In this document: piece by piece, positions 48,738-59,550 of the stretch
Layout of the letters: every line of letters begins with the position of its first letter
How positions within the stretch are numbered: position 1 is the stretch's first letter
NCBI RefSeq assembly: GCF_019915265.1
Contig: NZ_CP082780.1
Coordinates: 3,653,501 to 3,717,500, forward strand
DNA length: 64,000 nt
Direction of reading: 5' to 3'
Source: Bacillus aquiflavi
Lineage (GTDB): Bacteria > Bacillota > Bacilli > Bacillales > Cytobacillaceae
Translations under genes and position numbers: made by a program
Notes under the pieces: model-generated
Told to the model about the DNA's origin: nothing
Database searches by the model: none
Seen by the model: the letters and a program-made list of their open reading frames with translations, nothing else

Positions 48738-49511
48738 TTAGGCGATACCGTGAGATGTACCAAATTCTCCTAGTACATCAAGGATTTCTTTATAAAAATC
48801 ATGACGGTTATTGTTTCGCTTAATTTCTTTATATAATTGACCGTCTTGAATAAAGAGAATGCGTTGACAATAACTGGCGGTAAATGGGTCATGAGTAACC
48901 ATCATAATCGTTACTCCATGCTGTTCATGTAAATTGGCCATCGCTTCGAGTAAACCTTTCGCATTTTTTGAATCAAGTGCTCCTGTTGGCTCATCAGCGA
49001 GAATAATAGCCGGATTATGAACAAGGGCGCGGGCTGCTGCTGCTCGTTGTTTTTGTCCCCCAGAAACAGCGACAGGATGTTTAGTTAAAATTTGTTCAAT
49101 CCCTAGTTTTTTTGCTACATTTGTTACAAGAGGCTCTATCTTTTTTGACGAAACTCCTTGCAAAGATAAAGGTAAAGCAATATTCTCGTATATTGATAAG
49201 TTTTCCAGCAGGTTAAAATCTTGAAAAATAAATCCTAATTGTTCTGAACGAAAGTCAGCTAATTTTCTTTGATCCATACGTGTAAGGTCACTTCCAGCAA
49301 TTTCAATTGTTCCTTGTGTTGGGCGGTCAAGTGTAGAGATGACGTTAAGCAACGTCGTTTTACCTGATCCAGATGGGCCCATGATCCCGACAAACTCCCC
49401 TTTTTGAATGTGTAACGATACTCCATTTAATGCATGGAATTGACTTTCACTTTTTTTACCGTAAATTTTATGAACATTTTTTACATGTACAACAGTGTTA
49501 TCCACTATCAT
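48738..49511 (-). CDS. BceA-type ABC transporter ATPase
   Basis: The 257-residue ATPase partner of the permease. Walker A is GPSGSGKTTLLN near residue 47, the signature VSGGQKQRAAAARALVHNP near 150, and Walker B AIILADEPTGALD near 170; the switch His is in VTHDPFT. ATG 49511 follows AAGGAGATG. The short 5' region has a strong palindromic operator shared with the divergent HAD gene. The pair probably handles peptide antibiotics such as bacitracin; the substrate is inferred only from the family. Confidence 0.95.
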   Translation of the reverse strand: MIVDNTVVHVKNVHKIYGKKSESQFHALNGVSLHIQKGEFVGIMGPSGSGKTTLLNVISTLDRPTQGTIEIAGSDLTRMDQRKLADFRSEQLGFIFQDFNLLENLSIYENIALPLSLQGVSSKKIEPLVTNVAKKLGIEQILTKHPVAVSGGQKQRAAAARALVHNPAIILADEPTGALDSKNAKGLLEAMANLHEQHGVTIMMVTHDPFTASYCQRILFIQDGQLYKEIKRNNNRHDFYKEILDVLGEFGTSHGIA

Positions 49512-49517
49512 TCATCT

Positions 49518-49610
49518 CCTTACAAATTAAGAAATTATATTGTTATTGTAAGGAAGCTTGAAAAAAGGTACTATTTATTTTCCTTTCAAATCCCTTACAA
49601 TATTGTAAGG
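49518..49610. promoter_or_regulatory. Operator cluster: CCTTACAA half-sites and an 18-bp palindrome
   Basis: CCTTACAATATTGTAAGG at 49593-49610 is a perfect 18-bp palindrome. A CCTTACAA half-site at 49518-49525 and an inverted TTGTAAGG at 49546-49553 repeat the same sequence with a wider gap. All lie between the divergent BceA-type and HAD genes. They look like the binding sites of a dimeric repressor not encoded nearby. Confidence 0.7.
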
Positions 49611-49653
49611 TGTATATTATTAAATTTTAAGAATAAAAAGAGGTGGCAAAGAA

Positions 49654-50400
49654 ATGACTGCTCGACAACAGAGGATAAAACTGATTGCTTTAGATATGGA
49701 TGGTACACTACTAGACGAAAATGGAGAGATTTCGGAAGCTAACCGCGAGGCAATTAATCAAGCCCAAAGTGAAGGGATATATGTTGTTTTAAGTACTGGC
49801 CGGACGATACGGACATGTAGTCAATACGCAGAATCTCTTAAACTTTCATCATATTTAGTTACTGTAAATGGAAGTGAAATATGGGGAGACCGCGGAGAGT
49901 TAGTAGAAAGACATATGATCCATTCTGATCTTATTCAGTGGATGTATACGTTGTCGCAACAACATGAAACGTCGTTTTGGGCAGTTAATACTGAAAGGGT
50001 TTGGCGCGAAATTATGCCAAATGAGATAACAACGTGTGAATGGCTTAAGTTTGGGTTTGATACAGATGATCAGGCAGTAAGAGAAAAGCTTTACAAGAAG
50101 TTAGTTAACAGCAATCAATTAGAGATTAGTAATTCAAGTCCGACAAATTTAGAAGTAAATGCAAAGGGGATTAATAAGGCAAGAGCTATTCGCCGTGTTT
50201 GCCGAAATCTTGACATTTCTATGGATGATGTGATGGCTGTCGGTGATAGTCTTAATGATTTAGCAATGATAACAGAAGCAGGCTATGGGATTGCAATGGG
50301 CAATGCTCAGGAAACGGTAAAAAAAGCGGCAGACTTTGTGACAGGAACGAATATTGAAGATGGAGTAGCAGAAGCAATCTGGAAGTGGGTTTTAGAGTAA
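49654..50400 (+). CDS. Cof-type HAD-IIB phosphatase
   Basis: A 248-residue soluble phosphatase. Motif I is LIALDMDGTLLDENGEIS near residue 12, motif II LSTGR near 47, and the C-terminal VMAVGDSLNDLAMITEAGYGIAMGNA near 190 supplies motif IV. The C2 cap between them fits Cof/YkrA-like enzymes acting on sugar or cofactor phosphates. ATG follows AAGAGGTGGC. It is divergent from the ABC transporter with a shared operator region. Confidence 0.93.
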   Translation: MTARQQRIKLIALDMDGTLLDENGEISEANREAINQAQSEGIYVVLSTGRTIRTCSQYAESLKLSSYLVTVNGSEIWGDRGELVERHMIHSDLIQWMYTLSQQHETSFWAVNTERVWREIMPNEITTCEWLKFGFDTDDQAVREKLYKKLVNSNQLEISNSSPTNLEVNAKGINKARAIRRVCRNLDISMDDVMAVGDSLNDLAMITEAGYGIAMGNAQETVKKAADFVTGTNIEDGVAEAIWKWVLE

Positions 50401-50492
50401 GGTTTAAGTGAATGGGAAATGACCTAACGATATTAGTTGGGCTGACTCGCTCATATATATGTGGAATGATATCTATTGAAAGTTGGTAAAAA

Positions 50493-51090
50493 ATGAAGTC
50501 AAGCAAATATTTGCGTTTATCGATCATTAGCAGTATTTTAATTATTATTTTTCAAGCTTTTCAATTAAATATTATTAATATCGTTACCCCTTTTTTAATG
50601 CCTATCATTTGGCGCGTGATCTTTGGTCTTTATATCGTTGTAACAATAATTACTGTCTATCATTTATTAAAACATAAAGATTGGCAGCCGATTTTCATTC
50701 AAATTGTCACGATCTTGTTAATATTTTATTTTCCTTTTACAGAAACAGCCGTGCAGATTAATTTTAAAATGAATAAATCTGCGAGAGAAGAAGTAGTGAG
50801 GATGGTAGAGGATGGAACGCTGGAACCAAATGTTTCACACAATTCAGATCTCATTTCCTTGCCGAAAAAATATGCTCGTCTATCAAAAGGTGGCGGTGAT
50901 ATATTAATAAAAGGTGAAGGAAATCGTTATTTTATTTTATTTTTTGCATTTCGTGGCGTAGTAGACAACTCGTCCGTTTTTTGTTTATTCATTTCATGAT
51001 AAAAAAACCGACTCAAAAAATGATTTTGGCAGCCACTTTGGATATATTGATAAGCTGAGTGAGAATTGGTATTTCGTTGTTTTAAACTAA
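50493..51090 (+). pseudogene. Membrane protein of unknown function, frameshifted
   Basis: Four hydrophobic segments lie in the first 90 residues (ISSILIIIFQAF, FGLYIVVTIITVYHLL, FIQIVTILLIFYFPF), followed by an outer domain (REEVVRMVEDGTLEPN, ISLPKKYARLSKGGGDILI). The frame ends early at 50999. In the next frame FVYSFHDKKTDSKNDFGSHF and ENWYFVVLN continue to a stop at 51090, so a one-base slip near the T run at 50979-50984 is likely. The restored protein has about 198 residues. I do not recognise the family. Confidence 0.7.
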
Positions 51091-51148
51091 ACCGTTTGTT
51101 TTTCCCCTGCTTATTTTTAATTTGGCAGGGGATGTTTTTGATTATTTA

Positions 51149-52829
51149 TCACATTTTTTCAGGTGCTTTTAACCCTAATAGACGCAAGCTTTCTTTTAGG
51201 ACAATTTTTACACTAGCGGTAAGTGTTAATTTGCCACTGTTGTTGAGTCTTTTTCTAAAATTCGTGTATGACTATAATATTTATTAAATGCTCTTGATAG
51301 CTCAACTACATATTTTGCAATTTGGGATGGATCTGCATGATCAAATGCTCTTTTGACGATTGTCGGAAACTCTTTAAGGAGAGTAACCATTTGCCACGCT
51401 TTATCATCTAAACCATCAAATGAAAGATGATTTAACGTAAATCTGCCTTTTTGTAATAACGAACATATACGAGCATGTGTGTATTGTACGTAAGGACCTG
51501 TTTCACCTTCAAAACGTAACATATGCTGTAATGAAAATCCAACATCGTTCATCCGGTAGTTTTTTAAATCATGGAAAATAATTGCACCCGTTCCTACTTC
51601 ACGGGCAACCTGCTCTTTGTTTTGAAGCTGTGGATTTTTTTCTGCAATATTTGTATAAGCAAGATCGATTGCTTCTTGCAATACTTCTTCTAGCAACACT
51701 ACTTTGCCTTTCCGTGTCGACATTTTCTTACCGTTTTTTAACATCATCCCAAATGGAATGTGTTGCAGCCCCTTTGCCCATGAATAGCCTAACTTTTCTA
51801 AAACAAAAAACAGTTGTTTAAAATGCAAGGACTGTTCATTTCCAACAACATAAAACGATTTCTCTGAGCCGTAATGTTCATGGCGGTAAATAGCTGCGGC
51901 TAAGTCTCTTGTTGCGTAAAGCGTTGTTCCATCTGTTTTTGTAATTAAGCATGGCGGCATGTTTTCTAAAGGAACGACCATTGCCCCTTCCGATTCAACT
52001 AGCAGCTGTTTTTCTTTTAACAAATCAACAATCCGATCCATCTTATCGTTATAAAATGATTCTCCTGCATAAGAATCGAAATGGATACCGAGCAAACGAT
52101 ACATTTTTTCAAATTCTTTCACTGAAGCTTCTTTAAACCATTTCCATAAAAACAGCGCCTCTTCATCACCTTCTTCAAGCTGTTTGAACGCAGTGCGCGA
52201 TTTGTCATTTAATGTGTCATCTTTTTCAGCTTCATGATGAAACTTTACATAAATTTTTGACAGCTCACGTATTGGTGATTGCTTAATTAATGCCTGATTG
52301 CCCCATAACTTATAAGCAACGATCAGCTTGCCAAATTGTGTCCCCCAGTCACCTAAATGGTTAATCCGGACAACTTGGTAACCATTTTTCTCCGTTATAT
52401 TTGCTAAAGCATTGCCAATTACTGTAGAACGTAAATGTCCCATCGAAAATGGTTTTGCTATATTTGGCGAGGAAAAGTCAATTGTCATAACTTTTCCTTC
52501 TCCGGCTTTATTTCTTCCATAGTTATCGCCAACATTTATAATGTCTAATAGTACATTTTTTGTGATCGCTGCTTTGCTTAAAAAGAAATTCACGTAGCCA
52601 TTTACAGCTTCTGCTTTCTCAATTATTTCATGGTGAATCCGATTTGCTAACTTATCGCAATTATGCTAGGAGGTTGTCGATCAATTTTGGCTAAAGTAAA
52701 ACACGGAAATGCATAATCGCCTAAATGTGCATATTTCGGTTTTTCAATTGCTTTAATTATATCAGTTAAAGAAAGTTTGTTATTAATGGCTTCCAATAAA
52801 GCAAGTGCGATCTTTCGTTTATCATTCAT
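51149..52829 (-). pseudogene. argS: Arginyl-tRNA synthetase (second type), two frameshifts
   Basis: Charges tRNA-Arg. The central frame (51226-52593) carries the HIGH-type site SSPNIAKPFSMGHLRSTVIGNA and the KMSK-type KKMSTRKGK. The N-terminal frame from ATG 52829 (MNDKRKIALALLEAINNKLS) stops at a TAG near 52667; one added T gives SLANRIHHEIIEKAEAVNGY and joins the centre. Near 51228 a second missing T cuts off KIVLKESLRLLGLKAPEKM, which ends at 51149. The restored length is about 560 residues, of E. coli-like type. A T-box leader lies upstream. Confidence 0.88.
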
Positions 52830-52899
52830 TGCAAATTCCCTCCTTAAACAATCTTGTTGTTATAGGATATAATTGCTGTCCTATTCATAGCGTTAAAAA

Positions 52900-53135
52900 A
52901 AATAAAAAAGCCCTCGTCCCTTGGATAACAAGAGACGAGAGCATAGCTTTCCCGTGGTGCCACTCTAGTTGCCGCGCAATACGCGACCACTTTCTGTTGA
53001 TAACGAGGTGGCTCCCCGATCTTTTCTACTGTCATTTCAAAAAGCCTCTCCAAAGTGCGGTTCATTTACGTTCAATGCGTTAGGCTCCCACCGTCCCTAA
53101 CTCGCTATCCCATTTTTCGTAAACTACTCTCTTTT
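52900..53135 (-). promoter_or_regulatory. T-box leader of argS
   Basis: On the minus strand AGAGTGGCACCACGGG (52951-52966) matches the T-box sequence that pairs with the CCA end of uncharged tRNA. It is followed by a terminator with a stem built on CTCGTCTCTT / AAGGGACGAG and a T run (52903-52940). The variable T-box base is C, suited to a G discriminator as in Bacillus tRNA-Arg. I could not fix the specifier codon in stem I by eye. Confidence 0.88.
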
Positions 53136-53445
53136 TCAACGAATTTACATATTAAATTGTCGCAATTATAATAAAAAATTCCTTATAAGTCAATATTATT
53201 AAGCCGTTTAAAAAAATTTAATCAAACGTTTGATGAACATAAAAGTCAGATTGTAAACAAAGTCAATATTTGAAACAGGGCGATAGAACAGTTTATAGAG
53301 TTTCATTTTTTAAAAATTTTAATTATATCTTAATAGAAAATTAATCCTGAAAATATGTTTAATTAGTAAGATGAGATTAATAGTGTTTGTCCAAAAAAGA
53401 AAGTTCTAAACTTCTGTTCAATTCAAAGTTAAGGAGTGAATGACT

Positions 53446-56400
53446 GTGCAAGTTATAAGGAGAAGCTGTGCAGCTTTACTGGCATTTTTTCTCGTTTTTC
53501 AAATGATATTGATGCCGGTTCCAGCTATGCAGCAAGCAGTTTATGCTGAGAGTGGCAAGGAAAATACACTTGGAAATGTAGTCGAAGAATGGTCGAGACC
53601 AATTGCCCTTGGTGTAGAAGAAACGACAATGGTCATGGATGGAAAGATTGGCAGACAAAGTGCGTTTGTTATGGACGTAGATGTAAAAAATCCGAATGTC
53701 GTCATTAAATCAGGATTACCAAACGGAAAAGACTTCGGTATGCAGACAGTTCGTCAACAGGCATCATACACTTCAAAACCAAATTATGTAGTAGTCGGTG
53801 GAGTGAATGCTGATTTTTATAACATGTCAAACGGTGTTCCCCTCGGTGCAGTCATCCAAGATGGAAAAATATTAAAAGGTGGAACGAGTGAATCGTTTGG
53901 AATGAAAGAAAATGGGGAAGCGATCATTGGTCATCCTAATCCGCAGTTTTCTCTATCAGTCAATGGGGTTGAAAAGAAGATTAATAATTTGAATATTGAG
54001 CGCGGTGCAAATCAACTTATTGCCTATACCCCTAATATGAAAACAACGGGAACAAATTCTTATGGGATTGAAGTTGTCGTAAGTGAAGTTGACGGTGATA
54101 TGCGAAAAACAGGTACCGTGAGTGGAAAGATAGAGAAAGTAATACATAATAAAGGGAATGAACCGATTCAAGAAGGGCAAATCGTTCTTTCCGGCCATGG
54201 TACTGCCGCGGAATTTCTTAACACTTTAACAGTTGGCCAAGAGGTGGCTGTAACGACAAAAGTAGCGGAAGGATGGGAAGATGTAAACCAAGCATTAGGC
54301 GGCCGCATTGTTCTTGTAAAGGACGGAAAGAAAGTGAATTTTAATGAAGATAGCTTTACAACGGCGAAGGCACCAAGAACAGCGGTTGGTATTCGTGAAG
54401 ATGGAACGGTGTTTTTTGTTGTCATCGATGGAAGACAGCCTGGTTATGCAGATGGGGTTACGGTGTTTGAATTAAGAGATTTTATGTACGAGCTTGGGGC
54501 AAAGGAAGCTCTTAATTTAGATGGGGGCGGCTCTTCTACTTTCGTAACTCGTCAGCCTGGCGAGAGTGAGCTTTCTGTCATGAACAAGCCATCAGATGGA
54601 AAGGAGCGGTCAGTAGCTAACTCATTCCTAATCGTTTCAACAGCTCCGCAAACTGAGCTAAGCAAGCTAGCAATTCTGCCCGATCATTTACTTATGCTTT
54701 CAGGAAGTAAATATTCTTTTTTAGCAAAAGGAATGGACGCTTCATATAATCCAGTTGAAATGAATGGAACACCTTCTTGGTCAGTAGAGGATGCGCAGCT
54801 TGGCAATACGGATCAAAATGGTTTATTCACTGCTGGAGAACAAAACGTTACTGGAAACGTCGTTGCTACTTTAAATGGGGCAAAAGGCAGTACCGAAGTA
54901 ACGGTTACGACTGAGCTTTCTCAGTTAAAATTTCCTCAAAAAGAGATAACGGTCAAACGCAGTGAGGAAGTGACATTAAAGGTAGAGACTTTTTACTTAA
55001 CGGAAGAACTGTCCATGCAGATCCGCAAAATTTTACTTGGATAGTGAATGGAGATATTGGAACGATTGATGAAAATGGCGTTTTTAAAGCCGGAGATAAA
55101 ACGGCAAGCGGAACAATCACTGTCCAATATGGCAATGTCCAAGATACGATGAATGTTCAAGTAGGTAGAATGCCGAGTATTTTAGAAACATTTGAAAACG
55201 GAATCGACCATTGGACTGCGAGTGGAGCGAGGTACAACTCTGTCTCTATTAGACAAACAACATATCCTGAACCCGTGCGCTTCGATAACCATGCACTTCA
55301 ATTAAACTATGATTTTATCGGAACAATCGGTACTTCGGGAGCCTACGCCTATCCAAAAGAGGATATTGAAATTGATGGCTATCCTGAAACGATTGGGATG
55401 TGGGTGTATGGTGATGGGGCAGGCCATTGGTTAAGGGCACAAATGAAAGACGGAAATAACAATGCATTTCCGATAGATTTTACCAAAATATGGATTGGAA
55501 GGGCTGGAAGTATGTAGAAGCTCCTATTCCTGAAGGAAAAGCAACACCGCTGAAACTCGACTTAGCTGTCCGTGTAATGGAAACGAAAAATGATCATAAA
55601 AACGCTGGTACTATTTATGTTGATAATATTAGAGCAGTGTATGGGGAAACGAATGATGACTTAATAAACCCAGAAATCATAAATGAAACGCCAGCTGAAA
55701 ACGAAGTTGTTGCAACAAATAAAGTGAAAATTAGCGCCATTGCAAAAGACAATGAGGGTGGAACGGGTATAAACCGTGATCGAATTTTTATGTATGTAGA
55801 TGGAAAGAAAGTGAACGTTGACTTTAATGAGGAGACAGGAGAAGTTTCATATGTCCCTGAAGAAGAACTGTTAGACGGTTACCATCTTGTGAAGACGGTT
55901 GTTCAAGACCGATTTGGTAATGAAACTGAAAAAACATGGCAGTTTGAAGTGAATAGCGGTAACGCAGGTATCAAGCCAGTATATGAAGAAAACGTATATG
56001 TCGGCAATGATTATCCTGTTACGATCGAAGCGAGTCAGCTTGAAAAGATGAACAAAATAAAGCTTCACTTTAAGTTTGATCCAAACACATTGAATGTGAA
56101 ACAAAATGCACTGCAACTTCATAAAGGAATTTCAGCTCATCACGTCGTACAAAATGAAATTGATAGCGATGGCAATGTATGGCTAGAATTAAAGGATCTT
56201 CAATCAGCTGTGAACATTGAAGAGATTCGAGAACTTGCTGTTATTCCATTTGAAGCGCCAATTCATGCTAAAAACACGATTGCTGTTCAATTTGTTGAAG
56301 GAGAGATAATGCTTGAAGGGAAAGAAGCACCGATTAGTCTATATATGCCAACTATTCATGCTCAAGTAAACGCACATCTTTCTACCGAGATTGACCGGGC

Positions 56401-57970
56401 ATCTACAGGATTCCCAGCGAAACTACATGTTCGGGATGAAAAAGGAAAGCCTGTTGGAAATGTACAAGTAAAAGTAATTTCTCCAGAACATGAGCTTGCT
56501 GTTATGAAATCTAAAACAGCACAAGTATATGAACAGCCTGATGAAGCTAGTCCGCATGTCGCAACGCTAGAAAAGCGTGACCATGCAGTCATTATCGAGA
56601 AAAACAATGAGTGGCTGCTTATTAAACGAGCGAAGATAACTGGCTGGATAAAGGCTAACGATGTACAGATTCAACCGTGGTTGCTTGGAGAGACGAACAC
56701 AAAAGGAGAATTTAAAACAGATAAGCTATCCATAATTCCAGGAGAATTAATTATTCAAGCAAATAAAGATCAACAATTTAGTTTCCAAACAGAAGTAAAT
56801 GTGTTAGAGCATCTCGGTACGAATAAACCTGAACGTACTAATATAACGTTTAATGGGAAGAAAAAATCAATGAATATTACATGGTCAACTTCTCCGAAGA
56901 CAACAAAATCAGTTGTTGAACTCGTTCCGACAGCTGAATTTAAAAAGAATGGATTTGCAGGAAAACACGTCTCTCAAATAAAGGGAAAAAGCAATCCGCA
57001 TCCATTTGAGGCAGGAGAGATTCAAGTTCACTACGCGACCCTTCACGGTTTAAAGCATCATGAATCATACACATATCGTGTCGGTGATGGAACGAAAGAC
57101 GGTTGGAGCGAACCAGCTGAATTTACAACAAACTCAAAAGAAAAAGCGCCGTTTAACTTTATTTTAATGGGGGATACTCAAGCTCCGCCTAACCAAACGG
57201 AACATGGATTTGGTATTTTTACAGAACTATTTAAAAAGGCGAAAGAAGACTATCCTGATGCTTCTTTCATGGTTCACGTCGGTGATATGATAGATGATGG
57301 CAATTTATATTCCCATTGGAACGCATTTTTCGAATCAATAAAGGATCCGAAACTCGCAGCCTCGACACCAATTGTTCCGACAGTAGGGAATCATGAAAAT
57401 ATCGGAAATGGCGTCGAAACTTATAAACAATTGTTCCGTATGCCGCAAAATGGTCCAGAAGGCTTTAAAGGTACGGCATATTCGTTTGATTATGGAAATG
57501 CACACTTTGCGGTTTTAAATACGGAAACAACGAAGGAAGGCTTAATCGCACAAGGGGAATGGCTAAAGGCTGATATGGCAAAATCAAAAAATAAATGGAA
57601 AATCGTTGTTTTTCACCGTGCACCTTATTATTCAAATCCACAAGGAGGAAGCGGCACTGTACTCGATGTCTTTCCTAAAGTGTTTGATGAAATAGGGATA
57701 GATCTCGCTATATCAGGACACGATCATTCATATGTTAGAACTTTCCCTTTAAAAAATGGTGTGCAGGCAGAAAGCGGTACGACCTACTTAATCGCTGGTT
57801 CAACGGGGACGAAGTTTTATCCAGCAACACCTCAACCGTATATGGACGTATACTTTGATGAAAAAACACAAGTATATACAAATATAGCAGTCGATGAAAA
57901 TAGGATAAAGATTATCGCAAAAACACGTGACGGACGCATCATTGATGAACATACGATTTCAAAAAAATAA
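53446..57970 (+). pseudogene. Giant secreted phosphodiester glycosidase / metallophosphoesterase, two frameshifts
   Basis: The restored protein has about 1507 residues. After a signal peptide (ALLAFFLVFQMILMP) come an NAGPA-type phosphodiester glycosidase domain (VVGGVNADFYNMSNGVPLG, LNLDGGGSSTFV), Ig-like domains, a carbohydrate-binding-like part (ILETFENGIDHWTASG), a cohesin-like part, an SH3-like part and a purple-acid-phosphatase-type enzyme (LMGDTQAPP, HVGDMIDDG, GNHENI, SGHDHSYVRTF). A lost G near 55007 and a lost A near 55486 break the frame. I prefer GTG 53446 to ATG 53440, for spacing to AAGGAG. It probably acts on phosphodiester-linked cell-wall sugars; that is inference. Confidence 0.87.
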
Positions 57971-57993
57971 TCCAAGTGAAACATAACTAACAT

Positions 57994-58036
57994 TAGTAGC
58001 ACAGACCAAGACCATGGTTTGTGCTACTATTTTTTT
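57994..58036 (+). terminator. Terminator after the glycosidase/phosphoesterase gene
   Basis: TAGTAGCACAGACCA at 57994-58008 pairs with TGGTTTGTGCTACTA at 58015-58029, 15 bp with one G-T pair, and seven T follow. Confidence 0.9.
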
Positions 58037-58158
58037 GACATGAAAAACCTCCTCGTAAGTGATCTTGAGGAACTGATCTCATGGCATTAACCGAGTAAAA
58101 TGTGTGAAGTATTTTTTTGACAGTTACTTTTTAATAATAAAGTTTTTGAGTCAAAAAA

Positions 58159-58190
58159 ACCTTGAAGGGCACTTAGCCAATCAAGGTTCT
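58159..58190 (-). terminator. Terminator of the orphan immunity gene at 58196
   Basis: On the minus strand AACCTTGATTGGC-type and its complement AACCTTGAAGGGC form a hairpin directly behind the immunity stop. A near copy (CAAAAAACCTTGAA...AGCCAATCAAG) lies at 61100-61132, behind another immunity gene. Confidence 0.7.
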
Positions 58191-58195
58191 CATAT

Positions 58196-58696
58196 TCATG
58201 ATGATAGTCCCCAAACACTTAACTCATAAAAATATTCCGTTCGTTCAATACACAAACCAAAATTAAAATCTTCTGCAACTAGGATAAAATCTCCATATCC
58301 AACTGAAAACTTTGTTAACTCAATGATTTTATTTAAGTGACTAAATACTTCATTAACATTAACCAACACTGCTTCTATTTCATTTTCTCTAAAAAACAAT
58401 AGTCTTCCTTGTTTTGGGGTTACTTCGATATTATCAATAGTCTCATTTAACAATTGTATTGATTTTTGAATACGTTCTTTATAGTTATCTCCTTGCAATT
58501 GAATCTTATTTTTCCATGTGTTAAGTGACAAAAATACATTCTTACAAAATAAATCGTTATCTTCAATATCTAAAAGTGGTTCCTCTGTAAGATTCATGAA
58601 GTTTAATTCTTTTACCAAATTATTTCTCCTACTTTTTCTTTTTAACAGCTCCATTTTTGTTTTTCTTTCGTTACTCAGATTAATCACCTTTCTCAT
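58196..58696 (-). CDS. Probable immunity protein of an orphan toxin module
   Basis: A 166-residue soluble protein with a basic N-terminus and an acidic, beta-rich C-terminal half (GRLLFFRENEIEAVLVNVNEVFSHL, FSVGYGDFILVAEDFNFGLCIE). Its ATG overlaps the stop of the toxin fragment upstream (ATGA), the normal layout of toxin-immunity pairs. I cannot name its family with confidence. It ends at a terminator shared in sequence with another immunity gene in this region. Confidence 0.75.
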   Translation of the reverse strand: MRKVINLSNERKTKMELLKRKSRRNNLVKELNFMNLTEEPLLDIEDNDLFCKNVFLSLNTWKNKIQLQGDNYKERIQKSIQLLNETIDNIEVTPKQGRLLFFRENEIEAVLVNVNEVFSHLNKIIELTKFSVGYGDFILVAEDFNFGLCIERTEYFYELSVWGLSS

Positions 58697-58935
58697 GGTC
58701 GATCCTTCGTTTTATAACCTACAAAATCTTCCGGGGAATGTCCAGGATACTGATTATATCTTCCTTTTTCCAATGGGCTTCCCTTCAAATCGTCAGCACC
58801 ATGAAAGTGAGGACCTCTCCCGAATTTATCCTCTCTGTGCTCTATGATATATTTTTTCTTTCTATGTGATATAAATTTCAGTAAAGCATTATCTGATGCG
58901 TCCAAAGTTAAATTTTTAACAAAAGACAAAAACAC
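58693..58935 (-). pseudogene. C-terminal fragment of a polymorphic toxin
   Basis: Only about the last 75 residues of a toxin are left. They end in GRGPHFHGADDLKGSPLEKG and YPGHSPEDFVGYK, a pattern I know from the ends of LXG/T7SS-type and other polymorphic toxins, in which the His residues are probably catalytic. The 5' boundary falls within the terminator of the preceding immunity gene, and the GTG start is accidental. Such promoterless cassettes serve as a reservoir for tip exchange in toxin loci. Confidence 0.7.
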
Positions 58936-58965
58936 TTGTTGCCTAAAACGGCAATCAAGTGCTTA
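58928..58965 (-). terminator. Terminator of the GAD/DUF1851 immunity gene
   Basis: On the minus strand AAGCACTTGATTGCC pairs with GGCAACAAGTGTTTTT, followed by T-rich DNA. It lies 30 bases after the stop of the gene at 58995. Confidence 0.8.
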
Positions 58966-58994
58966 TGGTTAATCCTGTAATATAATCCTAAACA

Positions 58995-59537
58995 TTACTG
59001 AACTGATCCTATAAATTCAGTAATAATAAGAATATGTTCCTTCAATTTGACCTTTTTTAGGTTCTCTACTTTTTCTGCTCCACCTAGACCTAGTAGAGGT
59101 GTATAGCCAAAGCACTCATCATAATCCAACTCATTATATTGTTTAAGCGCTTCGGGGTACGGTTGCCAAGACAAATCTTCATCTCTAAATTCTGAATCAG
59201 CAATATTTTGAAAGAAAAATTCAAATGTAAACATAATTGTCTTTACTATACCGTACCTATAATTAAGTAATCTTACATATCCATCTGACCAAATAATTAA
59301 GTCCCCCATACCCGTAGCAAACAAGACTATTGAATCCTTATATCTTTGACTACTCTCTTTCAAAATATCAATGTACTCTTCTGGGTTGACAATTTTAAAA
59401 TATCCTTGCATAAATGTTCCAAATCCATAATTACTCCATAAATCTATTATTTCATTTGGCACTAGTTGTTTATACTTTTCAATAATTTCACTCGGCACTT
59501 TATTATGCAACCTAAAATCTTTTAAATATTGTTCCAT
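58995..59537 (-). CDS. GAD/DUF1851-type immunity protein (Tdi1-like)
   Basis: A 180-residue soluble protein. The N-terminal part VPSEIIEKYKQLVPNEIIDLWSNYGFGTFMQGYFKIVNPEEY is typical of GAD-like domains. The C-terminal half, with ILFATGMGDLIIW-like sequence and GYTPLLGLGGAEKVENLKKVKL, fits DUF1851. This domain pair is the immunity protein Tdi1 that neutralises the Agrobacterium Ntox15 DNase Tde1. Here it lies 13 bases downstream of an Ntox15 toxin, so the pairing is the same. The ATG follows GGGGAGGGAC. Confidence 0.87.
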   Translation of the reverse strand: MEQYLKDFRLHNKVPSEIIEKYKQLVPNEIIDLWSNYGFGTFMQGYFKIVNPEEYIDILKESSQRYKDSIVLFATGMGDLIIWSDGYVRLLNYRYGIVKTIMFTFEFFFQNIADSEFRDEDLSWQPYPEALKQYNELDYDECFGYTPLLGLGGAEKVENLKKVKLKEHILIITEFIGSVQ

Positions 59538-59550
59538 TAAAGTCCCTCCC

